A DNA stretch of 64,000 bases from positions 124,001 to 188,000 of the forward strand of contig NZ_JAMJWD020000007.1 in assembly GCF_023554255.2 (NCBI RefSeq), given 5' to 3'. Positions 38,900 through 49,333 of this stretch are shown in pieces (position 1 is the first letter of the stretch; every line of letters starts with the position of its first letter). This DNA comes from Phyllobacterium sp. 21LDTY02-6. Lineage in GTDB: Bacteria > Pseudomonadota > Alphaproteobacteria > Rhizobiales > Rhizobiaceae. A program made the translations under genes and the position numbers. The notes beneath the pieces were generated by a model. That model had not been told where the DNA came from and did not search any database. It saw only the letters and a list, made by a program, of their open reading frames with translations.

Positions 38900-39988
38900 T
38901 CACGCCGGGGATTTGCCGCCATCCGGCGGAAGCGCGGCGGTGGCGGCGGGCAGGATCAGATCGCTGACGAGACCGTGCAATTGCCGCACATAGCCGGAGC
39001 GCGCCGATGGTGCGCCGGTATCCGAGGTGATCGCCACGACGAGCGAGGCATGCGGCACGACATAGATCATCTGCCCGCCATAGCCCCAGGCATAATGGAT
39101 CGGCCGCCCGTCCGGCCCGGCGGTGATGAACCAGCCGAGCCCATAGGCGTCGCCGGTATAGGGCGAGCGCGTGCGTGGCTGCCACGATTTCTCGATCCAG
39201 CCTTTCGGGATGACCTGTCCGCCGCCACCGCTGGCCGCGCCACCATTGAGGAAGAGTTCGCCGAAGACGCACATGGCCCGCGGCGACAGCAGCATGTCAT
39301 TGCCGCCGAAATAGATGCCTTGCGGATCGCGTGGCCACGGCGGGATCGAGATATCCAGCGGCTTGCCCAGCCAGTCCCGCGCGATGGCAAGCGTCGAACG
39401 GCCCGTTTCCTGCGTCAACAGGGCGGAAAGGATGTGCGAATTTCCGGTCGAATACAGCATTTCGCCGCCGGGTTCGCCGATGAACTCCTGCGCCAGCGCG
39501 TAGCGCACCCAGTCGCGGCTCGAAACCCAGCGGCCGTAATTGGGACCGGAGGTGCGGCCAAGGCCCGACTGCATCGAGAGCAGATGACCGATGGTGACCC
39601 TGTGCAGGCGAGGATCGGGATTGTCCGGCAGCTTCGACGCAAGCAGCGGCGCGATCGGCTGGTCGAGCCCCGAAAACACCTTTCGCTCGATGGCGATGCC
39701 GGTCAGGGCCGCGATGATGGTCTTCGACACCGATTTCACATTCACCGGCTGATCCGCCGGTGGACCGCGCAACACGCGCTCGATCTGGCGCTTGCCGGCC
39801 AGCGACACGATGAGCGTGCGCATGGCGGGCAGCGTGCCGGCCTGGGCGAGGATCGCCTCGGTCGAGGCCGCGGCAAAGGTGGGGACCGCCTCCATGCGCT
39901 GCGCCAAGGCGCGCGAGCCGAGGGAAGCGCCCGCGATTGCCAGGGTACCGACGAGCAGGTCGCGGCGATTGGGAGAACCAGTCTTCAT
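38900..39988 (-). CDS. Beta-lactamase-fold serine hydrolase (exported, Tat-type signal)
   Basis: A 362-aa serine hydrolase of the class C beta-lactamase/6-aminohexanoate-dimer-hydrolase-like group. The N-terminus NRRDLLVG is a twin-arginine motif with ALA cleavage. SVSK holds the catalytic Ser/Lys. The Tyr motif is probably YST near residue 185 (LYSTGN). A canonical KTG is not seen; HYAWGYGGQ occupies the place near the C-terminus. Substrate unknown; not an antibiotic-resistance claim. The ATG at 39988 or TTG at 39997 start it. Confidence 0.78.
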   Translation of the reverse strand: MKTGSPNRRDLLVGTLAIAGASLGSRALAQRMEAVPTFAAASTEAILAQAGTLPAMRTLIVSLAGKRQIERVLRGPPADQPVNVKSVSKTIIAALTGIAIERKVFSGLDQPIAPLLASKLPDNPDPRLHRVTIGHLLSMQSGLGRTSGPNYGRWVSSRDWVRYALAQEFIGEPGGEMLYSTGNSHILSALLTQETGRSTLAIARDWLGKPLDISIPPWPRDPQGIYFGGNDMLLSPRAMCVFGELFLNGGAASGGGGQVIPKGWIEKSWQPRTRSPYTGDAYGLGWFITAGPDGRPIHYAWGYGGQMIYVVPHASLVVAITSDTGAPSARSGYVRQLHGLVSDLILPAATAALPPDGGKSPA

Positions 39989-40134
39989 CGCCGCCAAGGT
40001 GCTCTACCGATCCCGGCGCATCAACACAAAGCTTCTCACATGCGCGTGATGAGCGGCCAGTGGCAAGGCCGCCCCGGGCAAGGCCGCCCAAGGACACAGG
40101 TCGCCCAGGGACGAAGGCAAGCAGCACGGCCCTT

Positions 40135-41643
40135 CTAGCCGACGACCAGCCTTATGGTCTTGCCGGTCAGCTTGGCCAGTTGCTGCACCCTGCCCTCCGG
40201 CACGTCGCCGATGAGATCCGCCTTGGTCTTGTTGATGACGAGATCGAGACCATCCGGACCATTGCGCCAGGACAGGTTGGGCACGACCCCTGCCATAGAT
40301 GCCGAGAACGGATAGCTGATCCGCATGATGGCAGCGAGAACCCGCGAGAATTCCAGCAGCCGCGGGCTGGCTATCGCAGCGAGGTCCGGATCGGGAACGC
40401 TGTTGGCCACGCCTTCGTGCCGGAAGAAATTGGCCAGCGCGATATAGGCCCGGCCGGGATGATCGATACCGATGAAAGCGGCATTGGAAATCATGTTGAG
40501 CGACTGCGAGCCGCGATAGTCCGGATGGGCGCGCCAGCTGATATCCGCCACGAGGCAGGCCGCCCGGCGGTAGCGCTTCTCGTCCTCGGTTTCCTTGTAG
40601 CCGAGCGCCGCGAACGAATCGCCGCTCCACTCCGCCAATTCGCGCGCATAGGTGGGCGAGCGGGCACGCAGCGTCGCCAGCTCGTCGGCCGCCGAGATCA
40701 GCGGGTCCTGCAACTGCTCGCTTTCGGGCAGCAGCGAATAGAGAAACCCTTCCCGCACGCCCAGCGCCGAGAAGACGATCTTCGACGGGCGCATCAGGTT
40801 GATCGTCTCGAGCAGGGCGATCGCGCCATAGGACAGCAGCGCACGCCGGTTCTTCGAGACATCCTCGATGCCGCGCATATTGTCGACATCGCCGGCGGCG
40901 ACGCGCTTGAGAAAGCGCTGCGCCTCGGCAAAGTCGATCTCGTAATTGTGCATGACATGCAGCGGATAATGTTCGGCGCTCATATGCAGCTTGGCGAGGT
41001 TTCGCCAGGTTCCGCCGACCGCATAGAATGCGCGACCCTTGCCATTCGACAGCAGCTTCGCCGTGGCGAGGCTCTTCTGGGCGATGGAGACCGCATCGCC
41101 GAGATCGCCGTTCGACATGTCCTGCAGGCGCAGGCCGCCCAGCGGCAGGGTTATGCCATCGCCGATCTTGCGGCCCTTGACGTCGACGAGTTCGAGACTG
41201 CCGCCGCCGAGATCGCCGGCAATGCCGTCCGGATCATGAAAGCCGGAGATGATCCCGAGCGCGGAATAATAGGCTTCCTCGCGCCCCGACAGGACCTTGA
41301 TCGGCTCCTTGACGATCGCTTCGGCTTCCTTGATGAATTGCGATCCGTTCTCGGCCTCGCGCGCGGCGGCGGTGGCCAGAACGTCGAGCGAGACGGCGCC
41401 GGCCTGGTCCGCCAGCGCCCGAAACCGCCGGAGAGCCCTGAGGGCGCTCTGCACGGCCTTGGCATTGAGCTTGCCGGTCTTGACCAGCCCCTTGCCGAGA
41501 CCGCAGAGTATCTTCTCGTTGAACAAGACGGTGGGAGAGCGGGTGACGCCCTCGTAAACCACCAGACGAACCGAATTCGAGCCGATGTCGATGACAGCGG
41601 CCGGCGAGCGTCCCTGGACGCGTCCCTGAGCAGCCGAAATCAT
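40135..41643 (-). CDS. ppx: Exopolyphosphatase (Ppx/GppA family)
   Basis: A 502-aa ASKHA-fold phosphatase. The N-terminal motif [17 protein letters not shown] and the second phosphate loop [12 protein letters not shown] mark it. A C-terminal HD-like and helical region follows. It degrades inorganic polyphosphate and may act on guanosine pentaphosphate. Its ATG overlaps the ppk stop (ATGA), so synthesis and breakdown enzymes are co-translated. The operon ends near the serine hydrolase gene, which is on the same strand about 150 bp downstream. Confidence 0.95.
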   Translation of the reverse strand: MISAAQGRVQGRSPAAVIDIGSNSVRLVVYEGVTRSPTVLFNEKILCGLGKGLVKTGKLNAKAVQSALRALRRFRALADQAGAVSLDVLATAAAREAENGSQFIKEAEAIVKEPIKVLSGREEAYYSALGIISGFHDPDGIAGDLGGGSLELVDVKGRKIGDGITLPLGGLRLQDMSNGDLGDAVSIAQKSLATAKLLSNGKGRAFYAVGGTWRNLAKLHMSAEHYPLHVMHNYEIDFAEAQRFLKRVAAGDVDNMRGIEDVSKNRRALLSYGAIALLETINLMRPSKIVFSALGVREGFLYSLLPESEQLQDPLISAADELATLRARSPTYARELAEWSGDSFAALGYKETEDEKRYRRAACLVADISWRAHPDYRGSQSLNMISNAAFIGIDHPGRAYIALANFFRHEGVANSVPDPDLAAIASPRLLEFSRVLAAIMRISYPFSASMAGVVPNLSWRNGPDGLDLVINKTKADLIGDVPEGRVQQLAKLTGKTIRLVVG

Positions 41644-43838
41644 GCAGGCTTTGATTTTGCTCGCGAACGCTTGCGATGGGCGATGAGGCGGGGCGCCGAG
41701 GACTTCAGAGATTTACCACGGCCCGAAAGGCTCGGATTGGTCATGAAATATTCCTGTGCGTTAAAGGCGTCTTCTCCCTCCGCGGGTGCGATGCGCCGCG
41801 AAGTTCCGTCTGCTAATACTTCGTAACTCTGCTGGTTGTCGAGGAGGTTCGCCAGCATAATCTGTGAAAGAACCTGTTGATGCACAGTTGCGTTGGTGAT
41901 CGGCACCAGCGTCTCGACGCGTCGGTCGAGATTGCGGGTCATCATGTCGGCCGAGCCGAAATAGACCAGCGCCTTGTCCGAGGGCAGCCCGTGGCCATTG
42001 CCGAAGCAGAAGATGCGGCTGTGTTCGAGGAAGCGGCCGACGATGGATTTGGCGCGTATATTGTCCGAAAGGCCCGGAACCTGCGGCCGCAGGCAGCATA
42101 TGCCGCGCACCACCAGGTCGATCTCGACGCCATATTTGCTCGCCTCGTAGAGCGCGTCGATGATCTTGGCATCGACCAGGGCGTTCATCTTCATCCAGAT
42201 CGCAGCCGGACGGCCGGCCTTGGCGTGTTCGATTTCCTCGGCGATGTGCTGCAATATGCGCGGCCGCAGCGTGATCGGCGAAACGGCCAGCTGCATCTCG
42301 CCCGAAGGCGGCGTGTAGCCGGTGATATAGTTGAAGACCTGCGCCACGTCCCGGCCGATCGAGGGTTCGCAGGTGAAGAATGACAGGTCCGTATAGATCT
42401 TGGCGGTGATGGGGTGATAATTGCCCGTCCCGAGATGCACATAGCTGCGCAGCTTGTTTTCCTCGCGGCGCACGACGAGCGACATCTTCGCATGGGTCTT
42501 CAGTTCCAGGAAGCCGAAGACGACCTGGACACCGGCGCGCTCCATGTCGCGTGCCCAGCGAATATTGGCCTCCTCGTCGAATCGCGCCTTCAATTCGATC
42601 AGCGCGGTCACGGACTTGCCGGCGTCGGCTGCATCGATGAGCGCGCGCACGATCGGGCTGTCGTTCGAGGTGCGGTACAGCGTCTGCTTGATGGCGACCA
42701 CGTCCGGATCGGCCGCGGCCTGGCGCAGGAACTGCACCACGACGTCGAACGATTCATAGGGGTGATGGACGATGATGTCCTTCTCGCGGATCGCGGCGAA
42801 GCAATCGCCGCCATGTTCGCGCACCCGCTCCGGAAAACGCGGATTATAGGGCGTGAACTTGAGGTCCGGCCGCGGAATCGAGACGATTTCCGAGATGGTG
42901 TTGAGCGCCAGCAGGCCGCCAAGGACGCTGATGCGATTATCCGGCACGCCAAGTTCGCTGGCGACGAAGCTGCGCAGGGTCGCGGGCATCTCGTCGTCGA
43001 ATTCGATGCGGATCACCTGGCCGCGGCGGCGACGCTTCAGCGCGCTTTCGAACAGGCGCACCAGGTCCTCGGCCTCTTCCTCCACCTCGATATCGCTGTC
43101 GCGGATGATCCGGAACGTGCCCGCGCCCTTCACCTCATAGCCCGGAAAGAGCCGGCCGGTGAAAAGGCCGATCGCGTCTTCGAGCGTCAGGAAGCGGTAG
43201 CGCCCGCTATCGTCCGGTATCTGGATGAAGCGCTTGAGTGCCTGCGGCAGGCGCAGCAATGCCGTCATCGGCCGGTTGTCGGTGCTGCGGTTGAGCAGCA
43301 TGGCGATGGAGAAGCCGAGATTGGGAATGAAGGGGAACGGATGTGCCGGATCGATCGCAAGCGGCGTCAGCACCGGATAGATGGTCTCGAGGAAGTGATC
43401 CTCCAGCCAGCTCTGCTCCTGCGGCGTCAGCCTGTCCGGGCGGACGATCTCGATGTTCTCGGCGAGCAGCTCGTCCCTGAGCTTCGTCAGCCGCACCTGC
43501 TGGGCATCCTGCAGCTTGCTGACCTCGTCGATGACGAAATCGAGCTGTTCCTGGGCGGTGCGGCCATCATCGCTGCGGCTCGACACGCCGGCCCGGACCT
43601 GGCCCGCAAGGCCCGCGATCCGCACCATGAAGAATTCATCGAGATTGGCGGCGGATATCGAAAGGAAGCGCAGGCGCTCCAGCAGCGGCTGATTGTGATT
43701 ATGCGCCTCTTCCAGCACGCGCCGGTTGAATTGCAGCCACGAAAACTCGCGGTTTACGAAGCGGTCCACGCTCAGATGCAAATCCGGCAATGCGACATTC
43801 TCGACCGGCTGCGGAATTGCTGGTGACTGCTCGTTCAT
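41640..43838 (-). CDS. ppk: Polyphosphate kinase 1
   Basis: A 732-aa enzyme that makes polyphosphate reversibly from ATP. The N-terminal domain begins [19 protein letters not shown]. The catalytic part has the autophosphorylated His in [11 protein letters not shown] and the second His region further on ([22 protein letters not shown]). The basic C-terminal tail is [11 protein letters not shown]. The start at 43838 is chosen because GGAGAG lies 4-5 bp upstream; 43850 is also in frame. In many relatives hdaA is directly upstream of ppk; here hdaA lies about 20 kb away at the window end. Confidence 0.97.
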   Translation of the reverse strand: MNEQSPAIPQPVENVALPDLHLSVDRFVNREFSWLQFNRRVLEEAHNHNQPLLERLRFLSISAANLDEFFMVRIAGLAGQVRAGVSSRSDDGRTAQEQLDFVIDEVSKLQDAQQVRLTKLRDELLAENIEIVRPDRLTPQEQSWLEDHFLETIYPVLTPLAIDPAHPFPFIPNLGFSIAMLLNRSTDNRPMTALLRLPQALKRFIQIPDDSGRYRFLTLEDAIGLFTGRLFPGYEVKGAGTFRIIRDSDIEVEEEAEDLVRLFESALKRRRRGQVIRIEFDDEMPATLRSFVASELGVPDNRISVLGGLLALNTISEIVSIPRPDLKFTPYNPRFPERVREHGGDCFAAIREKDIIVHHPYESFDVVVQFLRQAAADPDVVAIKQTLYRTSNDSPIVRALIDAADAGKSVTALIELKARFDEEANIRWARDMERAGVQVVFGFLELKTHAKMSLVVRREENKLRSYVHLGTGNYHPITAKIYTDLSFFTCEPSIGRDVAQVFNYITGYTPPSGEMQLAVSPITLRPRILQHIAEEIEHAKAGRPAAIWMKMNALVDAKIIDALYEASKYGVEIDLVVRGICCLRPQVPGLSDNIRAKSIVGRFLEHSRIFCFGNGHGLPSDKALVYFGSADMMTRNLDRRVETLVPITNATVHQQVLSQIMLANLLDNQQSYEVLADGTSRRIAPAEGEDAFNAQEYFMTNPSLSGRGKSLKSSAPRLIAHRKRSRAKSKPA

Positions 43839-44013
43839 TATTCTCTCCAAATTATTAAATATATCCCGATGGACTGGAACCGCACCATAAAGAAGTCTTT
43901 TGACAGTTTGATAGCAATCGTCTTGAAATCGTAATCAGGATGATACAAACCGCAGCATATGAAAAGTCGGATAAGGCGAAAAGGCTGCCGACGAGACGTT
44001 TCAGGAGCAGAAC

Positions 44014-44259
44014 ATGGCTGGACACAGCATTCCTCATTTCCAGAACAGCGCAGGTCACGCCAGCATAGCAGTGGGCGTGAAGGAGTTCATGTGCGTCGGC
44101 GCCAATCCGCCTTTCGACCATCCGCACGTCTTTCTCGACCTTGGCGACGACAATGAAAAGGTCTGCCCCTATTGCTCGACGCTCTATCGCTTCGATGCGT
44201 CGCTTGCCGCAGACCAGACGGTGCCGGACGGCTGCATCTATGTGGAAAAGGCCGCTTGA
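44014..44259 (+). CDS. Zinc-finger (zf-CHCC) protein, NDUFS6-like complex I accessory subunit
   Basis: An 81-aa protein of the zf-CHCC family. Its zinc ligands are visible as FMCVGANPPFDHPHVFLDL (Cys, His) and VCPYCSTLYRF (two Cys). The mitochondrial homologue NDUFS6 is an accessory subunit of complex I, and alphaproteobacteria carry it outside the nuo operon. The neighbour downstream starts inside its stop codon (TTGA). Its family and location make a complex I role likely but not proven. Confidence 0.86.
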   Translation: MAGHSIPHFQNSAGHASIAVGVKEFMCVGANPPFDHPHVFLDLGDDNEKVCPYCSTLYRFDASLAADQTVPDGCIYVEKAA

Positions 44260-45503
44260 ACGCTGCACTGATCGACCTGAAGAAGGAACGCAACAGGCGC
44301 GATCCCAATCCTGAGCAGATCATCATAGCAGGGGCCGGCATTGCCGGCCTTACTCTCGCAATCGCCCTTGCCGCCAAGGGTTTCAGCGTCCAGATATTCG
44401 AAAAGAGCGAGGCTCTCGCCGAAATCGGGGCCGGCCTGCAATTGTCGCCCAATGCGACGCGCCTGCTCGACCGGCTGGACGTTCTGCGCGACCTCGGCCC
44501 CCGCTGCGTCGAACCCGATGCAATATCCCTGAATGACGGCCGCACCGGTTCGGTGCTGCTGCGCCTGCCGATGGCCGAACATGCGCGGGAGCGCTGGGGC
44601 GCGCCCTACCTCGCCTGCCACCGGGCAGACCTGCAGAATGCGCTTTTGCAGCGCGCGCGCCGCGACGGGCGCATCGCGATCCAGCTGCGCTCCGCGGTGA
44701 TGCAATATGAGAGCGATGCCGGGAGCGTCATCGTGCGCGTGCAATATGACGACCGCATCGAGGAACACCGCGCCGCGCTGCTCGTCGGCGCCGATGGCGT
44801 CTGGTCGGCGATCCGCAACGTGCAGGATCATCACCGCGCCCGCCCGACAGGCACCGTGGCGTGGCGCGCTTCGGTGCCGGCCGGTGCCCTGCCCGCGAGC
44901 TTCAAGGCGTTGCTCGCCGAGTCCCCCGAGATCACCGCCTGGACCGGGCCGGACGCCCACCTCATCGCCTATCCGGTTCGCTCCGGCGACATGATCAATT
45001 TCGTCGCCGTCGCGCCTGACCGGCATGATGATCGCCCGCGCGCCCGGGCGGAACCCGATCTCGGCGCGGATTTTTCCGGCTGGCACGCCGCAATTCTCGG
45101 CGCCTTGCGTTCGGCCGGTCCATGGACGCCATGGCAGCTTTTCGAGATGCGCCACTGCCGCTTCAAGATCGGCAAGCGGCTCGTCCTCATCGGCGATGCC
45201 GCCCATGCCATGCCTCCCTACGCCGCACAGGGCGCTGCCATGGCCATCGAAGATGCCTGCGCCCTCGCCGCGCTGCTCGGCCAGAACCGCGATGTCGAGC
45301 GCGTGCTGGAACAGTTTTCGGCACAGCGGACCGGCCGGGTCGAGGCCGTGGCGCGGCGCGGCGCGCTCAACCGCCTCGCCTATCACGCGCGCGGACCGAT
45401 GGCGCTGGCGAGAAACACCCTGTTGCGCATGCGCAAGCCGGAGAAATTCCTGGAAGGGCTGGACTGGCTCTATGGCTATGACGCGGAGGCGCGAAACAAA
45501 TAG
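44256..45503 (+). CDS. FAD-dependent monooxygenase (salicylate-hydroxylase/UbiH-like)
   Basis: A 415-aa flavoprotein. The N-terminal FAD fold is IIAGAGIAGLTLAIALAAKG (dinucleotide-binding). The DG motif region is AALLVGADGVWSAIR, and the GD motif is VLIGDAAHAMPPYAAQGAAMAIED. The fold is the class A aromatic hydroxylase; the substrate may be an aromatic acid or a quinone precursor. The TTG start overlaps the zf-CHCC stop; a longer frame starts inside that gene. Not assigned to a named pathway. Confidence 0.83.
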   Translation: MNAALIDLKKERNRRDPNPEQIIIAGAGIAGLTLAIALAAKGFSVQIFEKSEALAEIGAGLQLSPNATRLLDRLDVLRDLGPRCVEPDAISLNDGRTGSVLLRLPMAEHARERWGAPYLACHRADLQNALLQRARRDGRIAIQLRSAVMQYESDAGSVIVRVQYDDRIEEHRAALLVGADGVWSAIRNVQDHHRARPTGTVAWRASVPAGALPASFKALLAESPEITAWTGPDAHLIAYPVRSGDMINFVAVAPDRHDDRPRARAEPDLGADFSGWHAAILGALRSAGPWTPWQLFEMRHCRFKIGKRLVLIGDAAHAMPPYAAQGAAMAIEDACALAALLGQNRDVERVLEQFSAQRTGRVEAVARRGALNRLAYHARGPMALARNTLLRMRKPEKFLEGLDWLYGYDAEARNK

Positions 45504-45509
45504 CGCTGG

Positions 45510-45677
45510 CTATTCCGCGGCCTGCTCGGCGCGCCGCTGCAATTCACGGTCGATCAAAGCGATCCGCGCATCGGTTTCCTGTTTGGTCTTGATGGCGCCG
45601 TAGACCATAAAGCACGCCACCAGGATAGTGCTGACGGCGCTGCAGAGAATGCTAGTCGTGAAGTCCATCACCATCAT
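45510..45677 (-). CDS. 55-aa membrane protein
   Basis: A small protein with one hydrophobic segment (residues about 8-28) and a charged, amphipathic C-terminal tail (KQETDARIALIDRELQRRAE). Its ATG overlaps the stop codon of the upstream 91-aa gene (ATGA), indicating coupled synthesis; further starts at 45674 and 45668 are possible. Function unknown; it is convergent with the monooxygenase, with 6 bp between the stops. Confidence 0.6.
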   Translation of the reverse strand: MMVMDFTTSILCSAVSTILVACFMVYGAIKTKQETDARIALIDRELQRRAEQAAE

Positions 45678-45949
45678 TCCAACCCCTTGTTCAAGACCAG
45701 CCTACCACAAGCATGAAAAACCGTCGATAGAAGCGCACTGCCGACCATGACGGCAATTTGAGAACGTAGTCCGACCCCGGTCGTGATCATATTGGTCACG
45801 GGTGTAAGAACACCGATGACTGCCGCCGCAGTGGAAAACCTGTCCAGCGCAGCGGCCACATATTTCTGGATCTCGTTGTTGCGCAATCTGTCCAGCGCCT
45901 TGAGTGCTTGCAGCTGCTCGCGCGTGGCTTCATTAACGTGCTCGATCAT
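45674..45949 (-). CDS. 91-aa membrane protein
   Basis: A small protein with an N-terminal charged helix (residues 1-37, EATREQLQALKALDRLRNNE) followed by two probable membrane segments (AAAVIGVLTPVTNMIT and IAVMVGSALLSTVF). It ends in VLNKGLE. Its stop overlaps the start of the 55-aa membrane protein (ATGA). No family recognised. The DNA is slightly AT-richer than its neighbours. The pair may form a two-component membrane complex. Confidence 0.6.
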   Translation of the reverse strand: MIEHVNEATREQLQALKALDRLRNNEIQKYVAAALDRFSTAAAVIGVLTPVTNMITTGVGLRSQIAVMVGSALLSTVFHACGRLVLNKGLE

Positions 45950-46050
45950 GGGAAAACTCGTCGGAATGCCTGAATGAAAATCAATAAATCAAATCTGAAA
46001 AAACAGCGGCCACGCGGGCCGCTGCAACATATGCGGCTGCCGGAGCAGGT

Positions 46051-46854
46051 CTAGTGCAGGATCTGGCTGAGGAAGAGCTTCGTCCGCTCATGCTGCGGAT
46101 TGTCGAAGAACTCGGCCGGCGCGTTCTGCTCGACGATCTGCCCCTGATCCATGAAGATGACGCGGTTGGCGACCTGGCGCGCAAAACCCATTTCGTGGGT
46201 GACGCAGACCATGGTCATGCCTTCTTCGGCGAGCTGGACCATCGTATCCAGCACTTCCTTGATCATTTCCGGATCGAGCGCCGAGGTCGGCTCGTCGAAC
46301 AGCATGATGCGCGGGTTCATGCAGAGCGAACGGGCAATCGCCACGCGCTGCTGCTGTCCGCCCGATAGCTGGCCCGGATATTTGTTGGCCTGCTCGGGGA
46401 TCTTGACGCGCTCGAGATAGTGCATCGCGATCTCGTCGGCCTTCTTCTTCGGCATCTTGCGCACCCAGATCGGCGCCAGCGTGCAATTTTCGAGGATGGT
46501 CAGATGCGGGAAGAGGTTGAAGTGCTGGAACACCATGCCGACCTCGCGGCGCACCTCGTCGATCTTCTTCAGATCATTGGTCAGTTCGATGCCGTCGACG
46601 ATGATCTTGCCGCTCTGGTGTTCCTCCAGCCGGTTGATGCAGCGGATCATGGTCGATTTGCCGGAACCGGAAGGGCCGGCGACGACAATGCGCTCGCCGC
46701 GCATCACGCGCAGATTGATGTCCTTCAGCACGTGAAAGTCACCATACCACTTGTTCATATTGACGATATCGACGGCAACATCGGTCTTCGACACCTGCAG
46801 CAGCGAGCGGTCGACCTGCAGCTCTTCCGGGTCAATAACGTTTTCTGTTGTCAT
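46051..46854 (-). CDS. aapP: General L-amino acid ABC transporter, ATP-binding subunit
   Basis: A 267-aa ATPase of the polar amino acid family. Walker A is [13 protein letters not shown], the signature [15 protein letters not shown] and Walker B is [14 protein letters not shown]. The first 30 residues ([18 protein letters not shown]) are an extra stretch typical of AapP. It follows aapM directly and energises the general amino acid importer described from Rhizobium. AGGAG precedes the ATG at suitable spacing. Confidence 0.95.
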   Translation of the reverse strand: MTTENVIDPEELQVDRSLLQVSKTDVAVDIVNMNKWYGDFHVLKDINLRVMRGERIVVAGPSGSGKSTMIRCINRLEEHQSGKIIVDGIELTNDLKKIDEVRREVGMVFQHFNLFPHLTILENCTLAPIWVRKMPKKKADEIAMHYLERVKIPEQANKYPGQLSGGQQQRVAIARSLCMNPRIMLFDEPTSALDPEMIKEVLDTMVQLAEEGMTMVCVTHEMGFARQVANRVIFMDQGQIVEQNAPAEFFDNPQHERTKLFLSQILH

Positions 46855-46866
46855 TATGCGAAGCTC

Positions 46867-48024
46867 CTAACGTTTATGGCCAGTGTCGAGGCGATTTTCC
46901 ATGAAAATCGAATAGCGCGACATGCCGAAGCAGAAAATCCAAAAGATGAAACCGGCAAAGATAAGTCCGGACAGCGGCGTCTGCGGCGACGCCCAGTTCG
47001 CATCCGAAAAGTGCTGGCGCACCGTGCCGAGAAGGTCGAACATGCTGATGATCGACACGAGGCTCGTATCCTTGAACAGGCCGATGAAAGTATTGACGAT
47101 GCCGGGGATCACCAGCTTCAGGGCCTGGGGCAGGATGATCAGGCCCGTCTTCTGCCAATAGCCGAGGCCGAGCGATTCCGCGCCCTCATATTGCCCCTTG
47201 GGGATCGCCTGCAGGCCGCCGCGCACCACCTCCGCCATATAGGCCGAGGCGAAGAGCGCGACGCCGATGAGCGCACGCAGGAACTTGTCGAAGGTGACGC
47301 CAGGCGGCAGGAACAGCGGCAGCATGTAGCTCGCCATGAACAGCACGGTGATGAGCGGGATGCCGCGCACCATCTCGATGAAGATGACGCAGAGCAGCTT
47401 TATGACCGGCATCTTCGAACGCCGCCCGAGCGCCAGCGCTATGCCGAGCGGCAGCGAGACGGAAATGCCGACGAAGGAAATGACCAGCGTTACCAGCAGT
47501 CCGCCCCAGGACGCGGTTTCCACATAGGACAGGCCGAAGCGGCCGCCGACGAGCAGGAAGAACGCAACGATGGGGAAGACGAAGAAGAAGGCGATCGCAT
47601 TCGGCACCTTGTGCGACACCCTCGGGATGAGCAGCGGCACGAGCAGCAGCACGAAGAGCACGCCGACAAGGTTCACCCGCCAGCGCTGGTCCACCGGATA
47701 GTGCCCATACATGAACTGGTTGAAATTGGCATTGACGAAGGCCCAGCAGGCGCCGGACCAGCCCTCCGGCTGGATGCCGCCCTGGGCCGTGGTGGAGCAG
47801 ACGGAGCGATCCGCCCCGACCCACGCCGCCTCGACGAACAGCCAGTTGAACACCGGCGGCACGAAATAGACCAGCGCGAGCGCCGCGATGATCGTCAGCA
47901 CCGCGTCGACAGGGGTGGCGAAGAGATTGGTCCGCATCCACTTGACGACGCCGCGCTCGGCCAGCGGCGGTGTCTGGCCCTGAAGCATTTCCTGGCGGAC
48001 GAAACTGAGATTGGTATCGGTCAT
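46867..48024 (-). CDS. aapM: General L-amino acid ABC transporter, permease AapM
   Basis: A 385-aa permease with about eight transmembrane helices. The permease signature is [31 protein letters not shown] text (EAA loop), here [20 protein letters not shown] large periplasmic region (residues about 65-105, with two cysteines) is typical of AapM. ATG at 48024 begins 2 bp after the aapQ stop, so the two permeases are co-translated. A longer reading from 48951 runs through aapQ in another frame. Confidence 0.94.
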   Translation of the reverse strand: MTDTNLSFVRQEMLQGQTPPLAERGVVKWMRTNLFATPVDAVLTIIAALALVYFVPPVFNWLFVEAAWVGADRSVCSTTAQGGIQPEGWSGACWAFVNANFNQFMYGHYPVDQRWRVNLVGVLFVLLLVPLLIPRVSHKVPNAIAFFFVFPIVAFFLLVGGRFGLSYVETASWGGLLVTLVISFVGISVSLPLGIALALGRRSKMPVIKLLCVIFIEMVRGIPLITVLFMASYMLPLFLPPGVTFDKFLRALIGVALFASAYMAEVVRGGLQAIPKGQYEGAESLGLGYWQKTGLIILPQALKLVIPGIVNTFIGLFKDTSLVSIISMFDLLGTVRQHFSDANWASPQTPLSGLIFAGFIFWIFCFGMSRYSIFMENRLDTGHKR

Positions 48025-48026
48025 GG

Positions 48027-49220
48027 TCAGCGCTCCACCAGTGCCATCTTGGCATTGAACCAGTTCATGAACAGCGATGTCAGCACGCTCAGGCTGAGAT
48101 AGACGATCATGAATATGGCGACGACTTCGATCGACCTGCCGGTCTGGTTGAGGATCGTTCCGCCGACGGCCACCAGATCCGGATAGCCGATGGCGACCGC
48201 AAGCGACGAATTCTTGGTCAGGTTCAGATATTGGCTGGTGAGCGGCGGAATGATGATCCGCATCGCCTGCGGCACCACGACCAGGCGGGTCGTCGGCCCG
48301 GCGCGCAGCCCGAGCGCATGCGCCGCCTCGCTCTGCCCCTTGCCGACGCCGCGAATGCCGGCACGCACGATCTCGGCGATGAAGGACGCGGTATAGAACG
48401 ACAGCGCCAGGTAGAGCGACATGAATTCCGGCCCGACATGGGTGCCGCCGCGCAGGTTGAAGTTGCCGAGGATCGGATAATCGAATGTCGGGAAGCCCTT
48501 CAGGATGAAGGCCAGGAGCGGCAGGCCGATGATGAGGCCGAGGGCCGTCAGTCCCACCGGAAAGGTCTGCCCCGTCGCCAATTGGCGCCTGTGAGCCCAG
48601 CGGCGCACCAGCAGCGCGCCGACGATACCGGCGATGAGGCCGATCCCTGCCAGCGTCAGCCCCGTGCTCGGCACGATGGAGGGCAGGAAGAAGCCGCGAT
48701 TGTTGAGATAGGTGCCGAAAGGCAGATCGATGCTCTGGCGCGCCTGGGGCAGCGCCGAAAGCACGCCGAGATACCAGAAGAAGATGACCAGCAATGGCGG
48801 CACATTGCGGAAAACCTCGACATAGACGGTGCACAGCTTGCGGATCAGCCAATTGTGCGAGAGCCGGCCGATGCCGACGATGAAGCCGATGATGGTGGCG
48901 GTGACGATGCCGACGACGGCGACCGTCATGGTGTTCAGCACGCCGACCCACAATGCCTGGGCAAAGGTCGAATCGCTCGAATAGGCGGTGAACGGATGGC
49001 TGCTGATGTCGAAGCCCGAACGGCCGTTCAGAAACCCGAATCCGGTGGCCAGCCTGGCCCGCTGGAGATTCTCGATAGTGTTGTGGACGATCCAGTATCC
49101 GAGGCCGACAATGGCGGCGAGCGCCAGTATCTGAAAGAAATAGCCGCGGATTCTCGGGTCGTTCAATAGCGATGTCTTATCGCCGCCGCTGCCGACGGGC
49201 GCAATCTCCTGCGATGCCAT
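48027..49220 (-). CDS. aapQ: General L-amino acid ABC transporter, permease AapQ
   Basis: A 397-aa permease, partner of AapM. It has an N-terminal cytosolic stretch then a helix ([20 protein letters not shown]). The EAA loop is [20 protein letters not shown] and is followed by [19 protein letters not shown], with the last helices near the C-terminus. The family length (about 400) is longer than most amino acid permeases, as for AapQ. It lies between aapJ and aapM. Confidence 0.94.
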   Translation of the reverse strand: MASQEIAPVGSGGDKTSLLNDPRIRGYFFQILALAAIVGLGYWIVHNTIENLQRARLATGFGFLNGRSGFDISSHPFTAYSSDSTFAQALWVGVLNTMTVAVVGIVTATIIGFIVGIGRLSHNWLIRKLCTVYVEVFRNVPPLLVIFFWYLGVLSALPQARQSIDLPFGTYLNNRGFFLPSIVPSTGLTLAGIGLIAGIVGALLVRRWAHRRQLATGQTFPVGLTALGLIIGLPLLAFILKGFPTFDYPILGNFNLRGGTHVGPEFMSLYLALSFYTASFIAEIVRAGIRGVGKGQSEAAHALGLRAGPTTRLVVVPQAMRIIIPPLTSQYLNLTKNSSLAVAIGYPDLVAVGGTILNQTGRSIEVVAIFMIVYLSLSVLTSLFMNWFNAKMALVER

Positions 49221-49333
49221 CTACCCCTCATTTCTTCGGTATATTCTTGTTTTTATTTATTATTGTTGTTTCGTCGTCCTTGGAGGAAGAGGAGGCGAGC
49301 CCCCTCTCCCGTTTCGCGATCGGCCGGCGATGA

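Noticed and set aside
46867-48951. 694-aa minus-strand frame through aapQ and aapM
   Set aside because: The first part reads aapQ in the wrong frame; AapM begins at 48024 with its own start right after the aapQ stop.
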